Origin: Acetobacteraceae bacterium
GTDB taxonomy: Bacteria; Pseudomonadota; Alphaproteobacteria; Zavarziniales; Zavarziniaceae
NCBI GenBank assembly: GCA_947379865.1
Contig: CANCOY010000068.1
Location: forward strand, 1-20,618
Direction: 5' to 3'
Length of the DNA: 20,618 nt
Shown here: piece by piece, positions 1-6,625 of the stretch
How positions within the stretch are numbered: position 1 is the stretch's first letter
Layout: each line of letters starts with the position of its first letter
Program-made: the position numbers and the translations under genes
Notes under the pieces: generated by a model
What the model was told of the DNA's origin: nothing
Database searches by the model: none
The model's input: only the letters and a program-made list of their open reading frames with translations

Positions 1-281
1 AGCACCAAAGCAAGGGTCAGCAGGCCCACCAGCTGATGCGGGTCGATCAGGCTGGGGGACAGGAACCCGGCCTCAGGGTTGGCAGCACCCAGCAGGGTGT
101 GGGCCATGCAGACATAGGCAATCAGGGTAACAAGGGCAGCGGCGATGAACTGGCGGCCTTTTTCGCCCGAGTTTTTTTGGTTGCCTGGGGTTTTCTTGTT
201 GCCTTGGGCGCCGAAGCTTGCGTCGGGCCTTGCGCCGGGCTTGCCGCTGGGATTGCCGGGGCGGTTTCCTGCTGGATCCAT
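1..281 (-). CDS. Membrane protein of unknown function, N-terminal part (runs off left edge)
   Basis: This reading frame was translated by hand from the minus strand. It opens with ATG at 281, preceded by GGAG at a spacing of 8 nt. It continues without a stop to the window edge, giving about 93 residues. The first 50 or so residues are rich in Gly, Pro, Asn and Lys and look disordered. They are followed by a hydrophobic helix (QFIAAALVTLIAYVCMAHTL), a short polar loop and the start of a second hydrophobic segment (LVGLLTLALV). This suggests a polytopic inner-membrane protein with a soluble N-terminal tail. I do not recognise the family. The first 160 nt lie inside the 3' end of the upstream hydrolase gene in another frame. 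A later start is possible, but no Met before the first helix has a comparable ribosome binding site. Confidence 0.55.
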   Translation of the reverse strand, partial: MDPAGNRPGNPSGKPGARPDASFGAQGNKKTPGNQKNSGEKGRQFIAAALVTLIAYVCMAHTLLGAANPEAGFLSPSLIDPHQLVGLLTLALV

Positions 282-1366
282 GAAATGATCTCCGGCCACA
301 GCTGGCCATGGGCGCGGCGCCCCACCAGGCCGCCGACATGCTGAAACAAAACCCCCACCTCGCCGCCATGCTCCACCAGCCGGGCGCGGCAGCGCGGTGC
401 CGCCTCCAGCACGGGCCGCACGGCAGCGGCGGGAAGCAGATCGCTGGCCGGGTCCACCACCGCCAGCACCGGGCAGGCAAGGCCCTCTGGCCGCACGGGC
501 TGGCCGTTCACCACCAAAAGGCCACGGGCAAACAGGTCGTCGCGATAAAGCCCGCCCACCACATCCACGAACAGGCGGGCGGGCATCTGGAATTCGTCAA
601 AGGCCCAGCGCCGCACCCGCATGTGGGTGGCGCGGCTTGCCCCGTGCTTGCGGGTTGCCAGCATGTCGCGAAAGGGTTCGCCCACAAAGGTGCCGGGCGC
701 CGCCGCAATGCTGGCGGCATCCAGCACGCTGCCCGGCACCGGCGCAGGCCCCGCCCCCAGCCGCTCCGGCGCCATGGGGTCGCGCGCCAGCAGGGCGGCA
801 AAAACACCCGTTCCCGGGCCAAAGCTGAGGGGGGCTTCCAACAGCACCAGCCCGGCAACCGTTGCCGCATGGCCTGCGGCAAAGATGGTGGCCAGCGTAC
901 CACCCAGAGAATGGCCCAGCAGCACCAGCGGCCCGGGACACTCCCGCGCCACGGCCTCTGCCGCGATCTCGATCAGGCGGCCGGCATAGTCATCAAGGCC
1001 GCCCATGGCCTCCGCCTCGTCCAGCCATTCAATCAGGTGTACGGCCAGGCCCGCTGCCATCAGGCGCGCCACCACGCTGGCCTCTGGCTCCAGATCCCAG
1101 ATGTAATGTCGCTTGATGGGGGCCGGCACGATCAGCACGGGCGTTCGCGCGGCCTCGGGCTCGGCCTTGCCGTGCGGCGCCGGACCATAGGCCAGCACCC
1201 GCATGCCGGGCGCGCGGGCAATCTCACGCGCCGGGGTTGTCACCGGCCCGTGGCCCAGGGCCTCCAGCCAGGCGCCCTGGCTTTGGCGAAAGCGGTCGGC
1301 AAGGCGAAAGCCCAGATCCACCATCCAGGGCGGAAGGGCCGCCGGGTCTGCCGCGTGTTCGGTCAT
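122..1366 (-). CDS. PhaC-like alpha/beta hydrolase with Ala/Lys-rich C-terminal tail
   Basis: A 414-aa alpha/beta-fold hydrolase laid out like class III poly(3-hydroxyalkanoate) synthases and PHA-synthase-like proteins. It has an early strand with PVLIVPAPIKRHYIWDL, a nucleophile elbow GHSLGG (Ser153), an acid region DPASDLLP (Asp305 or Asp309) and a candidate His at 333 in VEHGGE. True PHA synthases use Cys at the elbow. Ser here points to a hydrolase or depolymerase-like enzyme rather than a polymerase, although the substrate may still be a hydroxyacyl ester. Residues from about 365 to the end form an Ala/Pro/Lys tail (KATRKPQATKKTRAKK) like those on granule- or nucleic-acid-binding proteins. 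ATG at 1366 is chosen because AGAAGG lies 8 nt upstream. An in-frame GTG at 1408 would add 14 residues. The tail overlaps the next gene by 160 nt. Confidence 0.8.
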   Translation of the reverse strand: MTEHAADPAALPPWMVDLGFRLADRFRQSQGAWLEALGHGPVTTPAREIARAPGMRVLAYGPAPHGKAEPEAARTPVLIVPAPIKRHYIWDLEPEASVVARLMAAGLAVHLIEWLDEAEAMGGLDDYAGRLIEIAAEAVARECPGPLVLLGHSLGGTLATIFAAGHAATVAGLVLLEAPLSFGPGTGVFAALLARDPMAPERLGAGPAPVPGSVLDAASIAAAPGTFVGEPFRDMLATRKHGASRATHMRVRRWAFDEFQMPARLFVDVVGGLYRDDLFARGLLVVNGQPVRPEGLACPVLAVVDPASDLLPAAAVRPVLEAAPRCRARLVEHGGEVGVLFQHVGGLVGRRAHGQLWPEIISWIQQETAPAIPAASPAQGPTQASAPKATRKPQATKKTRAKKAASSSPLPLLP

Positions 1367-1419
1367 CAATGGGCCTTCTGGCGGGGAAGCCCGCCCGTGC
1401 TGACTCACGACGGGCAGGC

Positions 1420-1623
1420 TCAGAATACGCGGCGGGCCGCCGCAATCAGAAGCACGACAACAAGAATGATCAGGGCCGCACCGATCAGCGTGCGGCGGAT
1501 ACCGCCATCAAGGCGCACCAGCCCAAGGGCATTAAGCACGGTGCTGCCCACCAGTTCACAGGCGATCACGAAAAAGGCGATTGCCTTGGTTGCCCCGATG
1601 ACCACTGAATCAAGAGCCCGCAT
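1420..1623 (-). CDS. Small two-helix membrane protein, unknown function
   Basis: A 67-aa protein with two predicted membrane helices, at about residues 6-34 and 45-63. They are separated by a short charged loop (RLDGGIRR), and the C-terminus is basic (ARRVF). The start at 1623 is supported by GGAG 7 nt upstream. The frame stays open to 1710, but the extra 29 residues are Pro/Gly-rich and lack such a site. The gene lies between the histidine kinase and the PhaC-like hydrolase, 93 nt after the first and 53 nt before the second, so it may be cotranscribed with either. I do not recognise a family. The hydrophobic profile and ribosome binding site are the evidence that it is real. Confidence 0.6.
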   Translation of the reverse strand: MRALDSVVIGATKAIAFFVIACELVGSTVLNALGLVRLDGGIRRTLIGAALIILVVVLLIAAARRVF

Positions 1624-1654
1624 CTGTCCACTCCCCCCGGTCCGCGCCCCCCAA

Positions 1655-1690
1655 GGCGGGCCAGGCGGCGCCAAGATAGGCCGCCCCGCC
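1655..1690 (-). terminator. Strong GC hairpin between kinase and small membrane gene
   Basis: GGCGG (1655-1659) pairs with CCGCC (1686-1690). GGCGGC (1664-1669) pairs with GCCGCC (1680-1685). Together they give an 11-bp two-part stem with a 4-nt bulge and a 10-nt loop. It sits 27 nt after the kinase stop codon. No T-run follows on the minus strand, so it may only attenuate, or it may protect a 3' end. Confidence 0.35.
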
Positions 1691-1716
1691 GTGTTTCGCC
1701 ATAGGCACAAAAGGTC

Positions 1717-2958
1717 TCAGGCAGGCACTTCGGCGGCTGGCAGATCGATCCGGAAGCAGGAGCCCTCCGCCACCGCTTCCAGGCTGATGCGGCCGCCCAT
1801 TTCCTCGATGATGCGGGCGCTGATGGACAGGCCAAGGCCGGTGCCCTTGCCGATTTCCTTGGTGGTGAAAAAGGCCTCGAAGATGCGCCCCGCCAGTTCA
1901 GGCGGCACGCCCTGGCCATTGTCCCGCAGCCGCAGCACCAGCCCGGCTGTTGAGCCCTCGAGCGTGACCTGCACACGGCCCGGCAAACCCGGCTCCACCT
2001 CGCGCCGGCTCAGGATCGCATCGCGGGCATTCAGCAGCAGGTTGAGCATCACCTGCTCCAGCAGGGACTGGTGGCCGCGCACGGGCGGGCGGGCGCCGGC
2101 CTCTATAATCTCAACGGTTACTTCAGCGCTCGTCAGTTCCTGCTGCGCCAGCGTGCAGGCATCCCTTACAGCCTCGGCCGCATCAAAGCAGGCGGGCGCC
2201 TCCTCCACACGCCGGCCAAAGTCGCGCATGTGGGAGATGACCTTGTTGGCACGGGTAACATTGTGTTCGATCCGCACCAGCCGGGGCAGGATGTCGTCTG
2301 CCGGCATGTCGCCCCGCCTCAGTCTGGCGGTGATATTGGCAATGCCCAGCTTGATGGCGTTCAGCGGCTGGTTCAGCTCATGGGCCATGCCCGTGGCCAT
2401 TTCACCCAGCGCTATCAGCTTGCCGGCATGGTTGATCTGGTCGCGGGCAAGCTTGGCCTCGGAAACATCGACAAAGGTCAGCACCACGCCATCGGTCGCA
2501 CCCTCTGCCGTGCGATAGGGCCGCGCCCGCATCAGGAAAACGGTGCCGGCCCCCTGCATGCCCACCTCGTGCGCCATGACCTCGCCTGTCTGCATCACGG
2601 CGGTGGCAATGCCTATGGGATCAAAGGACAGCAGCCGGTGGGTGATGTCGGCGATGGAGCGGCCCTTGTCGGCCTCGATCAGGTTGAACAGCGCCGCAAT
2701 GTCGGGCGTGAAGTTTCGGATCCTGAGATCGCTATCGAGAAACAGCATCGGGATTGCGGCACTCTCAAGCAGATTCCGGATGTCGCTGTTCAGACGGACG
2801 AGGGCCTCATTGCGGCGCAGCAGTTCATCATTCGCCGCCTGCAATTCCTCGGTGGAGGCCTGCAGTTCCTCGGTCAGGGCATGCTCAAGCGACAAACCGG
2901 CTGCCCCGGCAACGGCCAGGTTCTGGCCTGAATTCTCCGGTTTGCCAGAGCCTGACAC
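1717..2958 (-). CDS. Cytoplasmic PAS-domain sensor histidine kinase
   Basis: A 413-aa kinase with no membrane segment. Residues 24-60 form a heptad-like coiled coil (ELQASTEELQAANDELLRRN). A PAS domain follows at about 60-165 (NLLESAAIPMLFLDSDLRIR). This arrangement closely resembles the PAS part of CheB/CheR-PAS fusion proteins. The HisKA domain has the phosphoacceptor His193 in MAHELNQPLN. The ATPase domain shows the N box (LNLLLNARDAI, Asn310), G1 (DNGQGVP, 346-352), F box (FFTTK, 363-367) and G2 (GTGLGL, 372-377), so the protein should be catalytically competent. No receiver domain or response regulator gene lies nearby, making it an orphan kinase here. The start is GTG at 2958, with GGAGGG ending 7 nt upstream. 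It is transcribed divergently from the adenylate cyclase. Confidence 0.9.
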   Translation of the reverse strand: MSGSGKPENSGQNLAVAGAAGLSLEHALTEELQASTEELQAANDELLRRNEALVRLNSDIRNLLESAAIPMLFLDSDLRIRNFTPDIAALFNLIEADKGRSIADITHRLLSFDPIGIATAVMQTGEVMAHEVGMQGAGTVFLMRARPYRTAEGATDGVVLTFVDVSEAKLARDQINHAGKLIALGEMATGMAHELNQPLNAIKLGIANITARLRRGDMPADDILPRLVRIEHNVTRANKVISHMRDFGRRVEEAPACFDAAEAVRDACTLAQQELTSAEVTVEIIEAGARPPVRGHQSLLEQVMLNLLLNARDAILSRREVEPGLPGRVQVTLEGSTAGLVLRLRDNGQGVPPELAGRIFEAFFTTKEIGKGTGLGLSISARIIEEMGGRISLEAVAEGSCFRIDLPAAEVPA

Positions 2959-3075
2959 CCTTTTACCCTCCGTATAAAGATAGGCACTGAACAGACAAAA
3001 AAATTTGAAGGTGCGCCAAAATCACCAAATCGCCGCACCAACACCCCGTTTTTGGGTAATCTAGACGGTGAAATA

Positions 3076-3104
3076 CACTTGTTAGCATAAATTATGCACT
3101 TGTT
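3076..3104. promoter_or_regulatory. Candidate operator: direct repeat around a palindrome
   Basis: CACTTGTT occurs at 3076-3083 and again at 3097-3104. The starts are 21 bp apart, which is two helical turns. Between and partly overlapping them is the inverted repeat GCATAA-A-TTATGC (3085-3097). The element covers the proposed -10 box of the kinase promoter, as expected for a repressor or autoregulator site. The binding protein is unknown. Confidence 0.4.
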
Positions 3105-3120
3105 TTGCCAGATTTTGCAA
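3091..3120 (-). promoter_or_regulatory. Candidate sigma-70 promoter of the histidine kinase gene
   Basis: Read on the minus strand, TTGCAA (3120-3115) is followed after 18 nt by CATAAT (3096-3091). These match the consensus boxes at four and five of six positions. Transcription would begin near 3084, giving a leader of about 125 nt before the GTG start at 2958. Confidence 0.45.
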
Positions 3121-3270
3121 TGGCTGCCCCATAGTGGATGCGCGTTATCCGCAGGCGGCGCGACAGCCGGCGGCCCATGGTGGACGCAGCGGCAAAATAA
3201 ATCAGAATGCTGAACTTCCGTTCACCGCGTCGTGGCGGCCGGGCCTGCCCGGCGTCGCAAGGGTTTGAAA

Positions 3271-5403
3271 ATGTCTCAGTTGCACAAAGCAGGCACCCGG
3301 CCATCGCCCTTTCGGCTGAGTTTTGGCGCCGCCATGCTGCTGATGTTTTCCCTCTTTGCGGTGGCGCCGTTGCTGGGCATTCTTGTCTACAGCTACAGGG
3401 AAAATGAACGCTCGGCGCTCGCCAGCCTGGAACAGCAAATCAACCGCAACATGGCCGATACCCAGCGGGCCGCCGCCAACCTGATCGACACGGTTGCCCG
3501 CGACATGGCGATTGTGGCGGCCGCCGCCGACGCCGATCCCGCTCAGTTCCGCGCCGACAGCGCCAATGACCTGCTCTGGCATGCCCTGACCGCCGCAGAC
3601 CAGATCGATGCCATCTACACCAGTTTCGAGGATGGCTATCATCGGGTCGTCTCGCGCATCGATGCCGACCGGCGCCGGTCGGACCCCATCATCCCCGCCA
3701 CTGCGAACTGGCATGCCAGCTTTATCGATGCTTATGCCGTGGGTGCGGCCCGCGCCCGCCATCGCATGTTCTTCTCGGCCTGGGGCGAGCGTACGGGCGA
3801 AGGCTATGCCGCGCCCACCGACCTCGACCTGCGCCGCCTGCCCCATTACATGGCGGCCAAGGCCAGCGGCAAGCTTGCGGTTGGTGAGCCCACGGTCAAT
3901 CCGGACACGGGCTCTCTCGTCATGTCGCTTGGCACGCCGATTGTCTCAGGCGGCACGTTCGTGGGTTTTGTGGGCGCCAACATGACGCTCGCCAATATCT
4001 CCACCTACCTCGCCGACAACCGGCTGAGCGCCAACAGCATCACCCTGATCTATGACAAGGCGGGTCGCCTTATTGCCGCGTCCGACCGTGCCCTGATGGC
4101 ACCCCGGGGTACGGCCAAGGGGGCGTTGCCTACCCTCGACAACATCGTCAACCCCAGGCTTGCCCAGGCCATCGGCCTCAGGGCCGAGGCGCTCGACCAC
4201 CCCTATCTGTTCAACGATGCCTCCGGCAAACAGCTGATTGTCGCCAGCAAGCCTTTCCCCCCCGAATTCGGCAAGGACTGGGAAATCCTGACGATCTCAC
4301 CCACGGACGACTTCGTGGGTGGGCTGAAGGAAACCAACCGCCAGATCGCGGGCATCATCTTGCTCGTCACGGTGCTGGAACTGCTGCTGATCAGCCTTGT
4401 CAGCCGCCGCATTTCACGCCGCGTCGCCGCCATTGTGGGGGAGTTCGACGAAATCGGCCGCTTCAACCTCGGCAGCACCGTGCCCATGCAATCGATCGTG
4501 CGGGAGTTCTCCAATCTCAGCCTCTCCATCGAGGGCATGAAGTCGAGCCTGCGCTCGTTTGGCCGTTATGTGCCAAAGGACCTGGTACGTAGCCTGCTGG
4601 CGGATGGCCGGGAAGCTGCCCTTGGCGGCGAACGGCGGCGCCTCAGCCTCCACTTCTCCGACGTCGCAGACTTCACGGCGATTTCCGAAGGCCTCTCACC
4701 AGAGGATCTGGTGGAGGAGATGAGCAAATACTTTGAGCTGATGACAGGTGCCATCAGCGCGGAAGGCGGCACCGTCGACAAGTTCATGGGCGACGGCATC
4801 ATGGCTTTCTATAATGCGCCAGCGGCCCTGCCCGATCATGCCATCCACGCCTGCCAGTCTGCCCTAAACGCCCAGCAGCGCCTGTCGCGATTTGTTGGCC
4901 AGCGGGTGGAATTCCGTGCCCGGATAGGCCTTGGCATTGGTGACGTTGTTGTTGGCAATATGGGCACCCAGGAACGCTTTGCCTATACGGTGCTGGGGGA
5001 CGCCGTGAACCTTGCCAGCCGGCTGGAAAGCCTGAACAAGGTCTATGGCACCTCGATCATGGCATCTGAAGAGTTGCGCGACGAAACCGGCGATGTCTTT
5101 GAATGGCGACGCCTCGACCGGGTTGCCGTCAAGGGCCGCACCCAGGGCACCATGGTTTTTGAACTGCTGGGGCGCCCGGGTGATGTGCCAGCCGACAGGC
5201 TTCAGGCCCGCGATGCTTATGAGCAGGGCCTTGCCTGCTATTTCGCCGGTTCTTTTGAGGCCGCCTGCCAGCACTTCGAGAAAGCCGCTACCCTGCGCCC
5301 CGGAGACCGTGCTGCCAACACACTGATGGAGCGCGCGAAACGTTACGCCCTGGCGCCACCCCCCTCCGGTTGGACCGGGACCGAGGTGATGCAGCGCAAG
5401 TAA
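3271..5403 (+). CDS. Membrane-bound class III adenylate cyclase with Cache-like sensor domain
   Basis: A 710-aa receptor-type cyclase expected to make cAMP from ATP. Membrane helix 1 is at about 17-42. A periplasmic double-Cache-like sensor spans about 43-355 (IYTSFEDGYHRVVSRI; GGTFVGFVGANMTL). Helix 2 is at about 358-378, followed by a HAMP-like linker and then the cyclase domain at about 456-635. Both metal-binding aspartates are present (Asp464 in HFSDVADFT, Asp508 in MGDGIMAF). So are the adenine-selecting Lys504 and Asp577, and the transition-state pair Asn580 and Arg584 (NLASRLE), so an active adenylate rather than guanylate cyclase is expected. Residues 643-690 form a TPR-like helical pair. 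ATG at 3271 has AAGGG 7 nt upstream. A GTG at 3232 in frame would add 13 Arg-rich residues and is less likely. It converges on the methyltransferase gene with a 12-nt gap. Confidence 0.9.
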   Translation: MSQLHKAGTRPSPFRLSFGAAMLLMFSLFAVAPLLGILVYSYRENERSALASLEQQINRNMADTQRAAANLIDTVARDMAIVAAAADADPAQFRADSANDLLWHALTAADQIDAIYTSFEDGYHRVVSRIDADRRRSDPIIPATANWHASFIDAYAVGAARARHRMFFSAWGERTGEGYAAPTDLDLRRLPHYMAAKASGKLAVGEPTVNPDTGSLVMSLGTPIVSGGTFVGFVGANMTLANISTYLADNRLSANSITLIYDKAGRLIAASDRALMAPRGTAKGALPTLDNIVNPRLAQAIGLRAEALDHPYLFNDASGKQLIVASKPFPPEFGKDWEILTISPTDDFVGGLKETNRQIAGIILLVTVLELLLISLVSRRISRRVAAIVGEFDEIGRFNLGSTVPMQSIVREFSNLSLSIEGMKSSLRSFGRYVPKDLVRSLLADGREAALGGERRRLSLHFSDVADFTAISEGLSPEDLVEEMSKYFELMTGAISAEGGTVDKFMGDGIMAFYNAPAALPDHAIHACQSALNAQQRLSRFVGQRVEFRARIGLGIGDVVVGNMGTQERFAYTVLGDAVNLASRLESLNKVYGTSIMASEELRDETGDVFEWRRLDRVAVKGRTQGTMVFELLGRPGDVPADRLQARDAYEQGLACYFAGSFEAACQHFEKAATLRPGDRAANTLMERAKRYALAPPPSGWTGTEVMQRK

Positions 5404-5415
5404 CCGCCCCCGGGC

Positions 5416-6138
5416 TCAACGCCCATGCTCTACATAGCGCAGAAACAGGGTCGGTGAGATCAGGCGCAGCAGGCCCCCCTTGTGCTTTGTCAGCAGACTG
5501 AACGCCTTATCGTAGTTGTTGCCAAGACGTGCCCATTGCCAGCGGATCCAGCGCCACCGCAGGTCCTTTGCTAATCTGAGAAGCGCCCGCTCCTTGCGCG
5601 GAAAATAACCCATGCTCTTGAAGAAAATGCCACAGCCATAGTCGCAATCAACCGTAAGGTAGGCGCGCGGCCCATGGACAATGGCAAAATCGATAAATGC
5701 CTTGTAGGAAACGCCACACCATAGGCCTTCGGAAAACTCGGGCCGGGCAAGGTGCCTGGTGGTGGGCAAGCAGTCATGGACGACCATGATGCCGTCCGGC
5801 GCCAGCAAGCCATAGGCTGCCTCCATGTCTCGTCGGGCATTGCCATAGTCATGATGGCCATCCACAAGACAGATATCGATCTGCCCCACTTTTTCCCTGA
5901 TCTGCGCAACAGCGCCAGAAATGTCTTCGCCGGCCACCCGCCAGGCAATGGGCAGGCCATCACTGAAATCATCAGGACAGCGATACATCAGCCGAAGGGG
6001 GGCCTCGAAAAGCGCTCGGTCCAGCCGCCCGTGGGCATTCCCGGTGACGGTGGTACAGATCTCCAGGTAGTTTTTCAGGCCATGCTTGCCCGCAAGCAGA
6101 TTGATGATCTCCATTTTGCCAAGCGGAGAAACGGTCAT
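5416..6138 (-). CDS. Class I SAM-dependent methyltransferase (Methyltransf_24 type)
   Basis: A 240-aa soluble protein. The N-terminal part has a motif I-like strand, YLEICTTVTG (24-33), though with fewer glycines than the classical G-x-G-x-G. The middle carries IDICLVDGHHDYGNARRDME (87-106) and then LAPDGIMVVHDC (112-123). These are the hallmark acidic/His segment and motif of the Methyltransf_24 group, often found in sugar or glycan O-methylation and cell-surface gene clusters. The C-terminus is Arg/Trp-rich (LRWRWIRWQWARL). ATG at 6138 has AGGTG about 6 nt upstream; Met9 is an alternative start. There is no sugar biosynthesis gene next to it, so the substrate cannot be named. Confidence 0.75.
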   Translation of the reverse strand: MTVSPLGKMEIINLLAGKHGLKNYLEICTTVTGNAHGRLDRALFEAPLRLMYRCPDDFSDGLPIAWRVAGEDISGAVAQIREKVGQIDICLVDGHHDYGNARRDMEAAYGLLAPDGIMVVHDCLPTTRHLARPEFSEGLWCGVSYKAFIDFAIVHGPRAYLTVDCDYGCGIFFKSMGYFPRKERALLRLAKDLRWRWIRWQWARLGNNYDKAFSLLTKHKGGLLRLISPTLFLRYVEHGR

Positions 6139-6236
6139 CGAGGCACCTGCACAATTGTTCAGGTCACCCCTAGCATGATCTGAGCCCGGCTGCCTCTGCC
6201 GTTTTCATGTTACCTGCACTGGGTTCGCAAGATCTA

Positions 6237-6264
6237 CAGCGGGGACGAAAGACCGTCCCCGCTG
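6237..6264 (-). terminator. Perfect 11-bp hairpin after the DUF3309 gene
   Basis: CAGCGGGGACG (6237-6247) and CGTCCCCGCTG (6254-6264) are exact complements around the 6-nt loop AAAGAC. It lies 35 nt past the stop of the DUF3309 gene and before the methyltransferase gene. No T-tract follows, so termination strength is uncertain. Confidence 0.45.
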
Positions 6265-6298
6265 CGAGCAACAGGCCAGCGTACCTGCTGGCACCAAT

Positions 6299-6457
6299 CT
6301 ATATCCGGCCCAGCACCAGCAGAATGATGACCACAACAAGGACGAGGCCAAGCGCGCCACTTGGCGCATAGCCCCAGCTCTGACTGTGCGGCCAGGTCGG
6401 TACGGCCCCGATCAGCAGAATAATCAGGACAATGAGGAGCAGGGTTCCAATTGACAT
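6299..6457 (-). CDS. DUF3309 family small membrane protein
   Basis: A 52-aa protein matching the very conserved DUF3309 pattern: a hydrophobic helix (TLLLIVLIILLIGAVP), the invariant-looking loop TWPHSQSWGYAPSG, and a second hydrophobic helix ending in LGRI. It should sit in the inner membrane with the aromatic loop on one face. Function is unknown for the family, which is widespread in Proteobacteria. The start at 6457 has GGAGG 5 nt upstream. The frame is open to 6559, but those 34 residues have no family resemblance. A possible general-stress promoter lies just upstream and a strong hairpin downstream, so it is probably monocistronic. Confidence 0.85.
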   Translation of the reverse strand: MSIGTLLLIVLIILLIGAVPTWPHSQSWGYAPSGALGLVLVVVIILLVLGRI

Positions 6458-6497
6458 GGTGTCCTCCCAATGGCTGCCAGAGCCACGTGGAGGGATT

Positions 6498-6523
6498 AAT
6501 GTCCCCGCCTTGCCCTTGGTTCC
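6498..6523 (-). promoter_or_regulatory. Possible EcfG-type (general stress) promoter of DUF3309 gene
   Basis: On the minus strand GGAAC (6523-6519) is followed after 17 nt by CATT (6501-6498). Alphaproteobacterial EcfG promoters read GGAAC-N16/17-CGTT, so the -35 is exact and the -10 has one mismatch. The predicted transcript would start about 30 nt before the gene. Confidence 0.3.
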
Positions 6524-6590
6524 GTAGCCTTGGCGCCACCAGAACCCGTCCTGACCCAAGCGGCTGAAACTTCCACCGCATGGTCAGAAT

Positions 6591-6604
6591 GCCGGATTTC
6601 CGGC
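6591..6604 (-). terminator. Short hairpin after the large repeat-protein gene
   Basis: GCCGG (6591-6595) and CCGGC (6600-6604) flank the loop ATTT, 22 nt after the stop codon at 6626. On the minus strand it is followed only by ATTCT. It is a weak terminator candidate. Confidence 0.3.
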
Positions 6605-6625
6605 GGTCCACTTTCCCTTTGCGTC

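Larger units (their letters stand above)
2959..3270. other. AT-rich divergent intergenic region, kinase / adenylate cyclase
   Basis: This 312-bp gap separates two divergent signalling genes and is clearly richer in A/T than its surroundings, especially at 2980-3120. It holds a candidate kinase promoter and an operator-like repeat, listed separately. I could not assign a convincing sigma-70 promoter for the cyclase on the plus strand. No small gene with a ribosome binding site was seen. Confidence 0.6.

Noticed and set aside
308..2518. Very long plus-strand open frame (736 codons) antisense to the hydrolase and kinase
   Set aside because: It is His/Gln/Arg-rich in one part and Ser/Arg-rich in another, with no recognisable domain. 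The minus-strand genes beneath it have clear families and motifs. GC-rich codon bias commonly opens such frames.
3092..3304. 70-codon minus-strand frame in the kinase/cyclase gap
   Set aside because: It overlaps the cyclase start and the kinase promoter and shows no ribosome binding site or family resemblance.
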